This document shows positions 44,098 to 54,321 of a stretch of 57,280 bases of DNA, piece after piece. Location of the stretch: contig JAHQWA010000005.1 in NCBI GenBank assembly GCA_019634045.1, forward strand, positions 1 to 57,280. The letters are read 5' to 3'. The notes beneath the pieces were generated by a model that ran no database searches, had not been told where the DNA came from, and saw only the letters and a program-made list of their open reading frames with translations. The position numbers were made by a program, and so were the translations under genes. The DNA is from Saprospiraceae bacterium. Its GTDB lineage: Bacteria; Bacteroidota; Bacteroidia; Chitinophagales; Saprospiraceae. Each line of letters starts with the position of its first letter. Position 1 is the first letter of the stretch.

Positions 44098-44556
44098 TTA
44101 CCGCTTGTAGAAGATATAGTCAGATGCAGGAGGAATGATCTTGTGTTGACGCAAGATTAGCGCAATCTGTGAGCGGTGATGGGTACTATGATTGATTACG
44201 TGGAAATAGATATCCTGAAGGGAATTGCTGAAGGATTGCCCTTTGGAGTTTTGATAAGCAATGGTACTATCCAGTGTTCTACTGGCAGGATCGACTTCCA
44301 GATAGGTCCGGGTGCGCTGATGGAGTTGCTCATTTAAGCTGTTCCAGCTATTAGGGTCATGTGACTGCCAAACACCGAATGTAGCTCCCCCTACTTGTAC
44401 TCGATTCAACCAAATTTGATGGGCATTGAAAATATGGTCCATAAAACCGATGGCTTTTTCAGGTGGAGTTTCCAAGCCAGTGAGGATCTTGATAAATTGC
44501 TCGTTAGCATGCTGATTATAGTCAAATAGTTCTTGGAAAAGGTGTGCGTTAGACAT
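44098..44556 (-). CDS. DinB family protein
   Basis: A 152-residue four-helix-bundle protein of the DinB/YfiT superfamily. The three metal-ligand histidines are visible: one in FMDHIFNAH near residue 40 and two in the HVINHSTHHRSQIALIL segment near residues 124-132. Relatives are thiol transferases or hydrolases that use bacillithiol or similar cofactors, while many have no known activity. No recognisable damage-response site lies upstream, so the DinB name reflects fold only. It sits alone between the padR operon and secA. Confidence 0.88.
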   Translation of the reverse strand: MSNAHLFQELFDYNQHANEQFIKILTGLETPPEKAIGFMDHIFNAHQIWLNRVQVGGATFGVWQSHDPNSWNSLNEQLHQRTRTYLEVDPASRTLDSTIAYQNSKGQSFSNSLQDIYFHVINHSTHHRSQIALILRQHKIIPPASDYIFYKR

Positions 44557-44631
44557 AAAAGATAGGTGTTGTGGTCAAGAATGAACCTACCCCTCATCTT
44601 TCTTAAGGGGCTACCTACTGTTAACAACACA

Positions 44632-44659
44632 AAAGCCCTGACTGATTAGTCAAGGCTTT
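44632..44659 (-). terminator. Intrinsic terminator after secA (probably bidirectional)
   Basis: AAAGCC-C-TGACT / AGTCA-A-GGCTTT form an 11-pair stem with one mismatch and a 4-base loop, 33-60 bp past the secA stop. On the minus strand TTTTGTGTTGTT follows; on the plus strand CGTTTTTTATT follows. Confidence 0.8.
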
Positions 44660-44691
44660 CGTTTTTTATTAGCGTATGCGTAAAAGAAGAG

Positions 44692-47600
44692 TTATCCTCT
44701 CCCGTGACATTGCTTATACTTTTTGCCACTACCGCAAGGGCAAGGATCATTACGTCCTACTTTCTTGTCTGATCGTTTGAAAGTAGTTGGTTTGGATCTA
44801 TTTTGACTTACACCTTCTGCGGCAGCTCTAGCAGCTTCCTCTTCGCCCGTTCGGTGCGTTCTCATCTTACTGGTATCCGTCTTCTGTTCCCGGGCTTGTT
44901 GTACGCTGCGGTTATCTTGTAAGGATCCCTTAGCTAGATATGCCGTGACGCTTTGGTTAATCGTAAAGATGAGCTGCTCAAACAAATTGAAAGCCTCCAT
45001 CTTATATACTACCAAAGGATCTTTCTGTTCGAAAGAAGCAGCTTGTACGGACTCTTTCAACTCATCCATCGAACGCAAGTGTTCCTTCCATTTTTCATCA
45101 ATAATGGAAAGTGTTACTGCTTTTTCGACATCCCGTACCACGGATTTACCTCCAGTCCTGACAGCTGTTTCAATGTCTGCAGTAACGGCCAAGGGATGTG
45201 AGCTACCATCTGTGAATGGCAGTAAGATGCGCTTGTATTTATGGAATTGCTTTTCGTAAACATCCTTGATCGCGGGCATTAAGGCGTCCGTGATCTGGCT
45301 GAACTTCCGGTCGTAGAAATCATTAAATTGAATAAAGAAATCATTGGTAACATCCGCTACACTACCTTCAAGGAAATCACTTGCTTCCATCTTAGGATCA
45401 AACCCGATCATGCTCAACATTTCACGGCGGAAAGATTCTACATCTCCATTGTGTTTGTGAGAGTACACTAGGCTTTCCAACAGTGAATGGAACATATTCG
45501 CTAGATCCACCGTCAATCGATCACCAGCCAAAGCATTCTTCCTCTTTTTGTAAATGGCTTCCCGCTGGATATTCATCACATCATCATACTCCAGCAATCT
45601 CTTACGGATACCAAAGTTGTTCTCCTCCACCTTCTTCTGGGCTCGTTCAATGGATTTGGTTACCATCGAGTGTTGGATCACTTCCCCTTCTTGGTGTCCC
45701 ATTCTATCCATCAAGCCAGCGATGCGCTCCGATTGGAAGAGACGCATTAGCCGGTCCTCCAAGGAAACATAGAATTGAGAACTACCCGGGTCTCCCTGAC
45801 GACCAGCACGACCTCGAAGCTGTCTATCAACTCGGCGAGAATCATGCCTTTCTGTACCGATAATGGCCAATCCACCTGCATTCTTCACTTGATCAGAGAT
45901 TTTGATATCCGTACCCCGACCAGCCATGTTCGTCGCGATGGTGACCTTTCCAGGCTTACCCGCTTCCGCAACAATTTCGGCCTCACGCTGATGTTGTTTG
46001 GCATTCAGGACGTTATGGTCAATGGCGCGCAGTCGCAAGGTTCGACTAAGCCGTTCCGAAACATCTACGGAGGTTGTACCTACCAGTATCGGGCGTCCTG
46101 CCTGACTTAACTTTACAATGTCTTCTATAACGGCGTTGAACTTTTCTCGTTCCGTTTTATAGACCAAGTCTTCCTGGTCATCTCTTTGGATTGGTCGGTT
46201 GGTAGGAATCACGACCACGTCCAACTTATAGATTTCCCAAAGCTCACTAGCTTCCGTTTCAGCGGTACCGGTCATACCTGCTAGCTTGTGATACATTCGG
46301 AAGTAATTCTGCAAGGTTACGGTCGCATAGGTTTGCGTAATGTCACCTACCTTCACATTCTCTTTCGCCTCAAGTGCCTGGTGAAGACCATCAGAGTACC
46401 TTCGACCCTCCATCATACGTCCCGTCTGCTCATCTACGATCTTTACTTGACCATCGATCACTACGTACTCGTCATCTCGCTCAAATAAAGTATAGGCTTT
46501 CAACAACTGACTAATGGAGTGCAAGCGTTTTGACTTGACCGCAAAATCCTGGGCAAGTTTATTCTTGGCTTCAGCTAGTTCGTCACTGGAAAGTTCTTCA
46601 TTGCTTTCAATTTCCATCATCCCAGTAGCAATATCTGGAAGGATAAAGAAATTAGTATCCTCACTACCGCGCGCCAAAAACTCGGAACCTAATTCGGTCA
46701 ACTCTACGTTTCTATTCTTCTCATCGATAGTAAATAGAAGCGGCTCATCGACCAGGTGCATGTTCTTGGATTGCTCCTGCATGTAGAAGTTCTCCGCCTT
46801 TTGCAAGTTCACCTTAACTCCTTCTCCACTCAAAAACTTAATCAAAGGGCGGTACTTTGGTAGTGCCCGGTAAGCACGAAGAAGCGCCATCCCTGCCTCA
46901 CCTTCCTGATAACCCGTTTTGTCCTCTTTGAATAGCTGTTTAGCTTCCGTTAGGTATTGTGTGGCCAATTTGCGTTGAGCCGCGATAAGGCTTTCTACTT
47001 TAGGCTTAAGGGCCAAGTATTCTTGATCTTCAGTACCTTTTGGAACGGGGCCAGAAATGATCAAAGGTGTTCGAGCATCATCAATCAATACGGAGTCAAC
47101 CTCATCAATCATCGTGAAATGGTGTTTTCTCTGTACCATTTCATCTACTGATCGCACCATATTATCACGGAGGTAATCGAAACCGTATTCATTATTGGTT
47201 CCATAGGTGACATCGGATAGGTAAGCCTTTCTTCTTTCCTCCGAATGCGGGCGGTATTTATCTATACAATCAACCGTCAGGAATAAGAATTCAAAAATAG
47301 GACCTACCCATTCGCAGTCACGTCGGGCCAAATAATCATTAACGGTGATCACATGCACGCCTTGTCCAGAAAGACCATTTAGATAGGCAGGAAGCGTTGC
47401 AACTAAGGTTTTACCCTCACCTGTAGCCATCTCTGCGATCTTACCATCATGAAGCACCATTCCCCCGATCAACTGCACATCATAGTGCAACATGTTCCAG
47501 GTAATCTCTCCACCCGCAGCTGTCCAGGAATTCTTCCAAATTGCTTTATCTCCCTGTATGCTGATATAGCTTTTATTGGCATTGGAAGCTAGTTCCCGAT

Positions 47601-48012
47601 CATGATCGGTAGCCGTAACCTCTAAGGTCTCATTTTGACTGAAACGTCTTGCTGTTTCTTTTACTACGGCAAAAGCTTCTGGCAATATTTCTTTAAGAAT
47701 AACTTCTAAATGCTTATCTCTTTCTTCAACCAACTCATCGATCTGAGCAAAGAGGTCTTCCTTTTCAAGCAGATCTTCTTCATCAGTGGCTTGTTGTTGG
47801 ATATTAGCAATATCTTCATTAATACCAGTGAGGTGCTCAGTAATGCTCTCTCTGAACTGAAACGTCTTATTACGCAGCTCATCATTACTCAAACTCTGAA
47901 GCTCTTCGAAGATCTCATTGATTTCATGCACGATCGGCGCGTAAGTCTTTACGTCCCTTTCATACTTGGTACCAAAGACCTTTTTTAGAGAATTAGTGAT
48001 CGATTTTAACAT
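44692..48012 (-). CDS. secA: Preprotein translocase ATPase SecA
   Basis: An 1106-residue motor protein that drives preproteins through SecYEG. The long form, with an expanded insertion between NBD1 and the crosslinking domain, is usual for Bacteroidota. Visible: [20 protein letters not shown] and [11 protein letters not shown] (Walker A), the [16 protein letters not shown] box, the NBD2 segments [13 protein letters not shown] and [17 protein letters not shown], the scaffold and wing domains, and a C-terminal SEC-C zinc motif [13 protein letters not shown] that contacts SecB or ribosomes. It supplies the export step needed by the T9SS and lipoproteins encoded in the window. Confidence 0.98.
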   Translation of the reverse strand: MLKSITNSLKKVFGTKYERDVKTYAPIVHEINEIFEELQSLSNDELRNKTFQFRESITEHLTGINEDIANIQQQATDEEDLLEKEDLFAQIDELVEERDKHLEVILKEILPEAFAVVKETARRFSQNETLEVTATDHDRELASNANKSYISIQGDKAIWKNSWTAAGGEITWNMLHYDVQLIGGMVLHDGKIAEMATGEGKTLVATLPAYLNGLSGQGVHVITVNDYLARRDCEWVGPIFEFLFLTVDCIDKYRPHSEERRKAYLSDVTYGTNNEYGFDYLRDNMVRSVDEMVQRKHHFTMIDEVDSVLIDDARTPLIISGPVPKGTEDQEYLALKPKVESLIAAQRKLATQYLTEAKQLFKEDKTGYQEGEAGMALLRAYRALPKYRPLIKFLSGEGVKVNLQKAENFYMQEQSKNMHLVDEPLLFTIDEKNRNVELTELGSEFLARGSEDTNFFILPDIATGMMEIESNEELSSDELAEAKNKLAQDFAVKSKRLHSISQLLKAYTLFERDDEYVVIDGQVKIVDEQTGRMMEGRRYSDGLHQALEAKENVKVGDITQTYATVTLQNYFRMYHKLAGMTGTAETEASELWEIYKLDVVVIPTNRPIQRDDQEDLVYKTEREKFNAVIEDIVKLSQAGRPILVGTTSVDVSERLSRTLRLRAIDHNVLNAKQHQREAEIVAEAGKPGKVTIATNMAGRGTDIKISDQVKNAGGLAIIGTERHDSRRVDRQLRGRAGRQGDPGSSQFYVSLEDRLMRLFQSERIAGLMDRMGHQEGEVIQHSMVTKSIERAQKKVEENNFGIRKRLLEYDDVMNIQREAIYKKRKNALAGDRLTVDLANMFHSLLESLVYSHKHNGDVESFRREMLSMIGFDPKMEASDFLEGSVADVTNDFFIQFNDFYDRKFSQITDALMPAIKDVYEKQFHKYKRILLPFTDGSSHPLAVTADIETAVRTGGKSVVRDVEKAVTLSIIDEKWKEHLRSMDELKESVQAASFEQKDPLVVYKMEAFNLFEQLIFTINQSVTAYLAKGSLQDNRSVQQAREQKTDTSKMRTHRTGEEEAARAAAEGVSQNRSKPTTFKRSDKKVGRNDPCPCGSGKKYKQCHGRG

Positions 48013-48052
48013 ATATATCTTTAATTTCTTCTATTTCTTTTGATTGGTGCCG

Positions 48053-48060
48053 CAAAGATA
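48053..48060 (-). promoter_or_regulatory. Putative -7 promoter element of secA
   Basis: Minus-strand TATCTTTG exactly fits the TAnnTTTG consensus and lies 41 bp before the secA ATG. No clear TTTG is found at the -33 position. GGCATGCC (about 48074-48081) lies where the -33 region would be. Confidence 0.5.
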
Positions 48061-48268
48061 AGCATAAGTATGGAGGCATGCCTATCTTTTGCCCTAGGCT
48101 TGCGGCAAAATGATGGGCACAATTCATACCAATAGCCAGAAAGATGACAATTTGGCATTCAAAAACATAACAAACTGCTAAGATTACAGGTTTAGGAAGA
48201 GAGAGAGAATTCCTATTAAGTCAAGGAACTCTTGGAAATCATTACAAAGATAACACCTAACATTTAGC

Positions 48269-49057
48269 ATGAAATCATACGATTGGAAACTGATCTTACC
48301 AACGAGCTGCAGGGCTGGACTCTTAGGGTTACTTGCAATCCTTTGTTTCGCTTGTGGAGATCAAGACGGTAAGAAAGATATCAGAGATTATTATTATCCT
48401 ATTCGTCAACTAGAAGATGGCCTGGTCTATGAATATAGATCCATTGGAAACGATTCGCTCCCACCTGTTTATTGGTATTATCGCTCATTTATAGAAGAGG
48501 ATGGTGTGTTTTTAACTGCGACTTATTATGAGCATGACCTAATCCCTCGCCAGTTGGCAAAGGAGGAGATGGTAAGTAATGGGATGATTCAAAATGACCT
48601 AGCTTTATTTGTTACAGACTCGGTCGGCAAACAGCAACCCTTAAATACCGAAGTACTAGCAGGGAATATTTTCCCTTTCGAGGTTAGTGAAGGAGGAGGA
48701 GTTTTTCTGTACAAGATTCAGATCAGTTCACCAGATGAACCTCACCTGGTTACAACACTGATCAAAAATCGTCGTTATGTAGGAGATACTACCTTTGTGT
48801 TCAAAAAGAAAAAACTCCCAAGTGTAGCCTTTGAAGTGAAGGAGTTGGTTGAATTAGATGATAAAGAGCAGGGAGGAATGGAACCACAATGGGATGGTAG
48901 AGAAATATATGCTAAGAATATAGGTCTTGTTTTTTATGAAAAACAATTAGGAGAAACCCCACTCACCTACGCCCTATTTGACCGATATCCGATGACTGTA
49001 TTAGAGGATAAGTTTAAGCAAATGATGTCATCGGATAATACCTATGAACAAAATTAA
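48269..49057 (+). CDS. Lipoprotein of unknown function
   Basis: A 262-residue protein with a lipoprotein signal peptide: a basic start, hydrophobic AGLLGLLAILCFAC and a lipidated Cys near residue 29. The mature part is soluble, mixed alpha/beta, with many aromatic residues (RDYYYPIRQLEDGLVYEYRS; PVYWYYRSFIEEDG). I do not recognise the family. It is followed after 5 bp by the gene for a T9SS-sorted protein, so the two are co-transcribed and may act together at the cell surface. No other hint of function is present. Confidence 0.8.
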   Translation: MKSYDWKLILPTSCRAGLLGLLAILCFACGDQDGKKDIRDYYYPIRQLEDGLVYEYRSIGNDSLPPVYWYYRSFIEEDGVFLTATYYEHDLIPRQLAKEEMVSNGMIQNDLALFVTDSVGKQQPLNTEVLAGNIFPFEVSEGGGVFLYKIQISSPDEPHLVTTLIKNRRYVGDTTFVFKKKKLPSVAFEVKELVELDDKEQGGMEPQWDGREIYAKNIGLVFYEKQLGETPLTYALFDRYPMTVLEDKFKQMMSSDNTYEQN

Positions 49058-49062
49058 ACCCA

Positions 49063-50790
49063 ATGAATCGTTCACTCATTATTGGTATCCTATTAGTATT
49101 GATCGGGCCAGTATTACTGCAAGCGCAGCTGGAGGCCCCAGCTTTACTATGCGTCAGTAATGATACCTTGGTATGGGATATCCCAGCAGTGAGTTGTGCT
49201 ACCCCAGATGGCTATCGAATTCTTGCCAGTGAATCCGCAGCTGGTCCCTACAACGAACTTGCCACCATCACAGATGTCACTCAAACCTCCTTTTTTCATG
49301 CCGATGCGGGCATTGCTACCTGGTTCTATTACATGGAGACAATAGCAAATTGCCCAGGAGTTAACCCTCTACAATCAGATACTTTAGATAATCGAAACCC
49401 GGAGGTTCCCCTTTTCCGCTATGTAACGGTGGAAGATGGTCAAGTTGTGATGGAATGGGATCCGAGCCCTTCTCCCGAAGTAATCGCCTATGTTATTTCC
49501 AGGAATACAACGATGGGGACCAGTATTATTGATACGGTTCCTGATGGATTGATGTATACGGATTTAAATGCTAGTCCCAATGATGGAAAAGAAACCTATT
49601 TCGTCGTAGCAATTGATGCCTGTGGGAATGCGAGCCTTACTGCTCCGTTGCATGAGACCATCTTTTTGGAGACCAATGCCTTAGATAGTTGTGAACAAGC
49701 CATCGAATTGTCTTGGAATCTCTATCAGAATTGGGATGGAGGCATCGCAGAGCATACGATTCTTCTTAGTGAAAATGGCGGGCCTTTTGACCCAATAGCT
49801 ACTGTAGCTGGGAATGTAAGTAGTTATGTATTTGATCAGGCTCGCGGAGAGGTACTCTATTGTTTTAAAGTGGTAGCTGGACAGGAAGGGACCAATCTGA
49901 TTTCCAGCTCCAACGAAACTTGCACAAGTATATCAGTGGTAGATCCAGTGGATCGCTTGAATTTACTCAATGTGAGTCTAAGTCCGAGCAATGAATTTAT
50001 AGTGGATTGGCAGATCAATCCTAATGCCGAATTGCTTTCCGCCGATTTATTATCAGAAACAGCCGGGATTTCTACCCTTCAATCCTTATTGGCAGGAGGT
50101 TTTGCGGCGGAGAACACCTTTACAGATGCGCAAACTGATCCTTCGCAGGAGTTTTCTATTTTTTCTATTTCGACGGAAGATCAATGCGGTGAGCTTAGAA
50201 ACTCAAATAGTGTTCAGACGATTTTTCTAACAGCGGAAGCTGCCGATGATGCTACTAATCAATTGCGATGGACCCCCTATCTCAATGGGTTACAGCAATC
50301 CTTAGAGTATGAAATTTACCGAATTGTGGACGGCGTAGAGACATTAGTAAGTGTAGAAACTAGTAGTATTCTTTCGCTCAATGATCAGGTGAGCATTGAT
50401 GGAGCCGCCAGTTTAGAGACCTGTTATTATATCTTGGCTAAGGCTCGGATTGAATTGCCAGGAGGAGAGCTGAGAAGTGTAGTTTCCCGATCCAATACAG
50501 TTTGTGTTATGCCCGTTGCTCCTTTCTATATTCCAAATGTGTTTGCCCCAGAGGGTGTCAATCAAGTTTTTCGGCCAGCTTTGGCCTTTGGCATGTTAGA
50601 GGAGTATCAACTGGATATCTTTGATCGTTGGGGCGGCCACGTTTTTCTGAGTCGGGACATCGAGGTAGGATGGAATGGTCAAAGTAATGGAGAGCCCTTG
50701 GCAGCGGGACTATATATTTATCGAATACAGTGGCGGCAAGCTGGGGGCGACCTGAAGGAAGTGGCAGGTGGTGTTAACCTGCTTAGGTAG
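49063..50790 (+). CDS. Surface protein with FN3-like domains and gliding-motility (CHU_C) C-terminal domain
   Basis: A 575-residue secreted protein. A signal peptide (MNRSLIIGILLVLIGPVLLQ, then AQ) is followed by about four to five fibronectin-type-III-like beta domains of about 95 residues (for example VVMEWDPSPSPEVIAYVISR). The last 85 residues are the type B T9SS sorting domain: IPNVFAPEGVNQVFRPAL, LDIFDRWGGHVFLS, GWNGQSNGEPLAAGLYIYRI. The domain directs export and surface attachment through the type IX system. It lacks a catalytic domain, so it is probably an adhesin or structural protein. It is operonic with the lipoprotein upstream. Confidence 0.9.
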   Translation: MNRSLIIGILLVLIGPVLLQAQLEAPALLCVSNDTLVWDIPAVSCATPDGYRILASESAAGPYNELATITDVTQTSFFHADAGIATWFYYMETIANCPGVNPLQSDTLDNRNPEVPLFRYVTVEDGQVVMEWDPSPSPEVIAYVISRNTTMGTSIIDTVPDGLMYTDLNASPNDGKETYFVVAIDACGNASLTAPLHETIFLETNALDSCEQAIELSWNLYQNWDGGIAEHTILLSENGGPFDPIATVAGNVSSYVFDQARGEVLYCFKVVAGQEGTNLISSSNETCTSISVVDPVDRLNLLNVSLSPSNEFIVDWQINPNAELLSADLLSETAGISTLQSLLAGGFAAENTFTDAQTDPSQEFSIFSISTEDQCGELRNSNSVQTIFLTAEAADDATNQLRWTPYLNGLQQSLEYEIYRIVDGVETLVSVETSSILSLNDQVSIDGAASLETCYYILAKARIELPGGELRSVVSRSNTVCVMPVAPFYIPNVFAPEGVNQVFRPALAFGMLEEYQLDIFDRWGGHVFLSRDIEVGWNGQSNGEPLAAGLYIYRIQWRQAGGDLKEVAGGVNLLR

Positions 50791-50842
50791 GGAACCTCAA
50801 TTCCGTGCTTAGCGAGTGATAGCAAAGATGGCAGTAATGTCA

Positions 50843-50850
50843 TATCTTTG
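50843..50850 (+). promoter_or_regulatory. Putative -7 promoter element of the M16-like gene
   Basis: TATCTTTG fits TAnnTTTG, 22 bp before the ATG at 50872. CAAAGAT at 50823-50829 is the inverted partner of its ATCTTTG, giving a 7-base repeat with a 15-base gap that may be an operator. No clear -33 TTTG is seen. Confidence 0.45.
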
Positions 50851-50871
50851 CATGCTGAAGAAATTTGAAAT

Positions 50872-52158
50872 ATGATGCTAGATAGGAAGAAGGCTCCGGT
50901 AATCCGGATGCCGGAAGATGTGCAACTCCCTGGTTACCGAAGACACCAGCTAGACAATGGTATTCCTGTCTATGAGGTACATTTAGGAACCCAGGAGGTG
51001 GTGAAGTTAGAGTTGGTATTTGATGCCGGAAGACCTTTTGAGCATAAGCAACTGGTGGCTAGGGCTACTTCGAGTTTGTTAAGAGAAGGAACTACAAGGC
51101 ATTCTGGCTCAGAGATTGCCGAATTGTTTGATTTTTACGGGTGTAGTTTGAGTCTCCCCTTCAATCTAGATACAGCCAATGTCATTGTCTACAGTTTAAG
51201 TAGGTATTTGGACAAAATCTTACCCATCTTACGAGATATTTTAGAAAATCCTTCCTTTTCTACCGCTGAATTAGAGGCCTTCGTGCAGCGAAAGCGCCAG
51301 CTACTCAAAGAGGATCTCACTAAGAATGAGGTGGTAGCTTATCGAACTATCACGGAACTTATTTTTGGATCTAAGCATCCTTATGGATATAACAGCGTAG
51401 AAGAGACCTATGCAGCTTTAAAAAGGGAAGATCTGCAACAGCACTTTGATCGGACCTATACGACGAATAATTGTACGATATTTTTGAGTGGGAAAACCAC
51501 TCCTGCCCATATTCAGTCCCTCAATAAGTATATTGGTAGCTTAAGTAGAAGCGGCGGAAACGTTAGTGCCAAATTTCCACCCCTTCCTGCTATGGCCGGA
51601 GCACATTTCTTGGAACGACCGGATACCATTCAAACGGCGCTTCGGATGGGGCGAAAGTTATTCAATCGACAGCATGAGGATTACTGTGGCATGTATGTTC
51701 TAAATGCGCTCTTAGGTGGGTACTTTGGTTCTAGATTGATGGCTAACATTCGGGAAGACAAGGGGTATACCTATCACATTTTTTCGCAATTGGATGTGAT
51801 GAAATTTGATGGATATTTATATATTGGAACAGAGGTAGGCAATGAGTTTGTCACTGCTACACGTGATGAAATATATAAAGAGCTTGCCATATTGAGAAAC
51901 AAAGCTGTTTCTGAACAAGAATTGGAAATGGTCAAGAATTACCTCATCGGGACTTACTTGACAATGATCGATGGACCATTTCAGGCAAGTGAATTGATAA
52001 AAACAATTGTGTTGGAGGATTTACCGGAAGACTTTTTCTCAAAATTGGTCCAAACGACACGAAAAATAACGGCTAAACAGCTGCAGGAATTAGCGAACAA
52101 ATATTTACAGGAAGGCGATATTTGGCAGGTCAGTGTAGGTGCGCCAATGAAAAACTAA
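50872..52158 (+). CDS. M16-fold peptidase-like protein lacking the zinc motif
   Basis: A 428-residue protein with the two tandem M16 (pitrilysin) halves. The N-terminal half should hold HxxEH, but the corresponding stretch reads LVARATSSLLREGTTRHSG, with no histidines or glutamate in place, so it is predicted to be catalytically inactive. The C-terminal half retains the substrate-contacting R..Y segment (RLMANIREDKGYTYHIFS). In related bacteria such subunits pair with an active M16 partner; none is encoded in this window. Start could be either of two consecutive ATG codons. It has no signal peptide, so it is cytoplasmic. Confidence 0.85.
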   Translation: MMLDRKKAPVIRMPEDVQLPGYRRHQLDNGIPVYEVHLGTQEVVKLELVFDAGRPFEHKQLVARATSSLLREGTTRHSGSEIAELFDFYGCSLSLPFNLDTANVIVYSLSRYLDKILPILRDILENPSFSTAELEAFVQRKRQLLKEDLTKNEVVAYRTITELIFGSKHPYGYNSVEETYAALKREDLQQHFDRTYTTNNCTIFLSGKTTPAHIQSLNKYIGSLSRSGGNVSAKFPPLPAMAGAHFLERPDTIQTALRMGRKLFNRQHEDYCGMYVLNALLGGYFGSRLMANIREDKGYTYHIFSQLDVMKFDGYLYIGTEVGNEFVTATRDEIYKELAILRNKAVSEQELEMVKNYLIGTYLTMIDGPFQASELIKTIVLEDLPEDFFSKLVQTTRKITAKQLQELANKYLQEGDIWQVSVGAPMKN

Positions 52159-52392
52159 GGATTTCCTATAACGCCCTGTTTTTCTTGAGAATATCCTTTC
52201 TTTTTACATAAAATTTGTGTTGCTTTGCGCCAAAGAAAACTTCACCTCAGACACGCTTTAACAGAAACACTAAACTTAAAGTGCCTGTTTGGCGGTCGCG
52301 CTTTGGGCAATAATAATGCCTGTTTATTGAAAGATAAATGCTTTGATCGCCGATAAAGACCTCCAAACAAGTACAAAGGAGAAACAGATTTA

Positions 52393-53424
52393 ATGAAATT
52401 ATTCAGTTTTTTCAAGCAGGAGTTAGCAATAGATTTGGGTACTGCCAATACGCTAATTATCCAGGATGGCAATGTGGTCGTGGATGAGCCTTCTATTGTC
52501 GCCATTAATCGGCGCACAATGGAGACGATTGCTGTGGGTAATAAGGCGATGCAGATGCACGAAAAAACACACGAATCGATAAAGACGATTCGGCCACTGA
52601 AAGATGGCGTAATTGCCGACTTTCAAGCGGCTGAAAGTATGATTGAGGGAATGATTAAAATGATCGGGGCTAAGCGCCGGTTCTTCTCTCATTTGAAAAT
52701 GGTTATCTGTATTCCTTCAGGAATTACAGAAGTAGAAAAACGTGCTGTTTTTGATTCTGCTGATCACGTAGATTCCAAAGAGACTTACCTCATACACGAA
52801 CCGATGGCTGCCGCATTGGGTATAGGCCTTGATGTCGAAGAGCCCATCGGAAATATGATTATTGATATTGGAGGGGGAACGACCGAAATTGCGGTTATCG
52901 CTTTATCCGGCATTGTTTGCGATCAGTCGATACGAACTGCCGGGGATGAGTTTACTGCCGATATCATGAGTTATATGAAGCGTCAGCACAATGTGTTAAT
53001 TGGTGAACGAACCGCTGAGCAGATCAAGATTCATGTCGGATCCGCGCTTCATGAGCTTGAGGAGCCACCAGAAGATTACGCAGTAAATGGGCGTGATCTT
53101 ATGACTGGTATTCCTAAGCAAATCAAGGTTTCTTACAGTGAGATTGCACATTCTTTAGATAAATCGATTTCCAAAATTGAGGATGCCGTCTTGCGCGCTT
53201 TAGAAACTACGCCGCCCGAGCTTGCTTCTGACATCTACCGTACCGGACTTTACCTTACTGGTGGTGGTGCCTTATTGAGAGGGTTGGATAAGCGAATCTC
53301 ACAGAAGACCAAGTTGGATGTTCATATCGCAGAAGACCCATTGCGTGCAGTTGTTCGCGGTACGGGTATTGCCTTGAAAAACACAGATCGCTTCTCTTTC
53401 TTGATTGATAGAAAGAGCGTGTAA
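52393..53424 (+). CDS. mreB: Rod shape-determining protein MreB
   Basis: A 343-residue actin homologue that guides the cell-wall elongation complex along the membrane. The first residues (MKLFSFFKQELAIDLGTANT) give the membrane-binding helix and phosphate loop 1; DIGGGTTEIAVIALSG and TGGGALLRGLDKRIS are the phosphate 2 and adenosine motifs. An AAAGGAG site 8 bp before the ATG is one of the few good Shine-Dalgarno sites in the window. The 234-bp upstream space includes CTTTG-CGC-CAAAG around 52223 and a weak TAAAATTTG. It heads the mreB-mreC-mreD-mrdA cluster. Confidence 0.98.
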   Translation: MKLFSFFKQELAIDLGTANTLIIQDGNVVVDEPSIVAINRRTMETIAVGNKAMQMHEKTHESIKTIRPLKDGVIADFQAAESMIEGMIKMIGAKRRFFSHLKMVICIPSGITEVEKRAVFDSADHVDSKETYLIHEPMAAALGIGLDVEEPIGNMIIDIGGGTTEIAVIALSGIVCDQSIRTAGDEFTADIMSYMKRQHNVLIGERTAEQIKIHVGSALHELEEPPEDYAVNGRDLMTGIPKQIKVSYSEIAHSLDKSISKIEDAVLRALETTPPELASDIYRTGLYLTGGGALLRGLDKRISQKTKLDVHIAEDPLRAVVRGTGIALKNTDRFSFLIDRKSV

Positions 53425-53495
53425 ATGTAGTACCAACGGTACAAATAATAAAGGGTTCTGTTCCATCACTTAGAGGATAATAACGGCAAAAGTAT

Positions 53496-54317
53496 ATGAG
53501 TAATCTGCTACAAGCCTTTTCCAAACTTAGTGGATTTGCCCTCTTTCTTCTCCTGGAGGTCATTTGCTTTGCTTTGATCATCCGTTTCAATAGTTACCAA
53601 CAACAAGTAGCATTAAGTTCCGCCAACAAGTATATGGGCAACTTATCTGAAACAGCAGATGAGTTTGAAGATTACCTGCACTTGAATGAAGAAGTGGAGC
53701 GATTGCGAGCCGAAGTGGCACGTCTGCGAACGCAGGAGGGAAATGCTATGTATAGAGACTTGGATACTGCTACTGCTACATTTGATACTATCGCTCAGCA
53801 CTTTATCTATATTGATGCCGATGTAGTGAGCAAAACCTTTTTGGGAAGGCGAAACTACATTACACTCAATCGCGGGAAGAAGCATGGTGTGGAACCGCAT
53901 ATGGGGGTAGTCGATGATCAAGGAATTGTTGGTGTTGTTCGAAGCGCTTCCAATTATCATTCTCGCGTCATGACGATCTTTCATCCTGATGCGCGGATTA
54001 GTGCCAAACTTAAAGGGACAGGATTGTTTGGTTCTTTAACCTGGAATCCGGATAAACAGGATTATTTCCATATGATCCTACAGGATATCCCCACTCATCA
54101 CACGCCAACGCTTGGCGATACGGTGCTGACTAGTGGATATTCTATCCTTTTTCCTCCCAATATAATGATTGGGAAGATCGATGATATTTCCAAAGAATCT
54201 GGAGCATCCAGCCATTATATAAAAGTGAAGCTCACGAATGATCTTAGGGCTATTCGATATGCCTATGCGATCAAAAATTTAATGAAAGACGATTTATCCG
54301 AACTAGAGGAAGAGTAA
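53496..54317 (+). CDS. mreC: Rod shape-determining protein MreC
   Basis: A 273-residue bitopic inner-membrane protein that couples MreB and PBP2. A transmembrane helix (about 11-31, FALFLLLEVICFALIIRF) is followed by a coiled coil (about 50-80, HLNEEVERLRAEVARLRTQE) and a double beta-barrel domain with the family segments RRNYITLNRGKKHGVEPHMG, GVVDDQGIVGVV and DTVLTSGYSILFPPNIMIG. Length is usual. It begins 71 bp after mreB and ends 4 bp before mreD. Confidence 0.96.
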   Translation: MSNLLQAFSKLSGFALFLLLEVICFALIIRFNSYQQQVALSSANKYMGNLSETADEFEDYLHLNEEVERLRAEVARLRTQEGNAMYRDLDTATATFDTIAQHFIYIDADVVSKTFLGRRNYITLNRGKKHGVEPHMGVVDDQGIVGVVRSASNYHSRVMTIFHPDARISAKLKGTGLFGSLTWNPDKQDYFHMILQDIPTHHTPTLGDTVLTSGYSILFPPNIMIGKIDDISKESGASSHYIKVKLTNDLRAIRYAYAIKNLMKDDLSELEEE

Positions 54318-54321
54318 TATT

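Noticed and set aside
44098..44556. DinB-named protein as a DNA-damage response gene
   Set aside because: The family name is historical; there is no nearby SOS gene or recognisable LexA site.
45483..45863. 126-codon frame antisense to secA
   Set aside because: It lies wholly within secA, whose frame is intact and conserved; no own start context.
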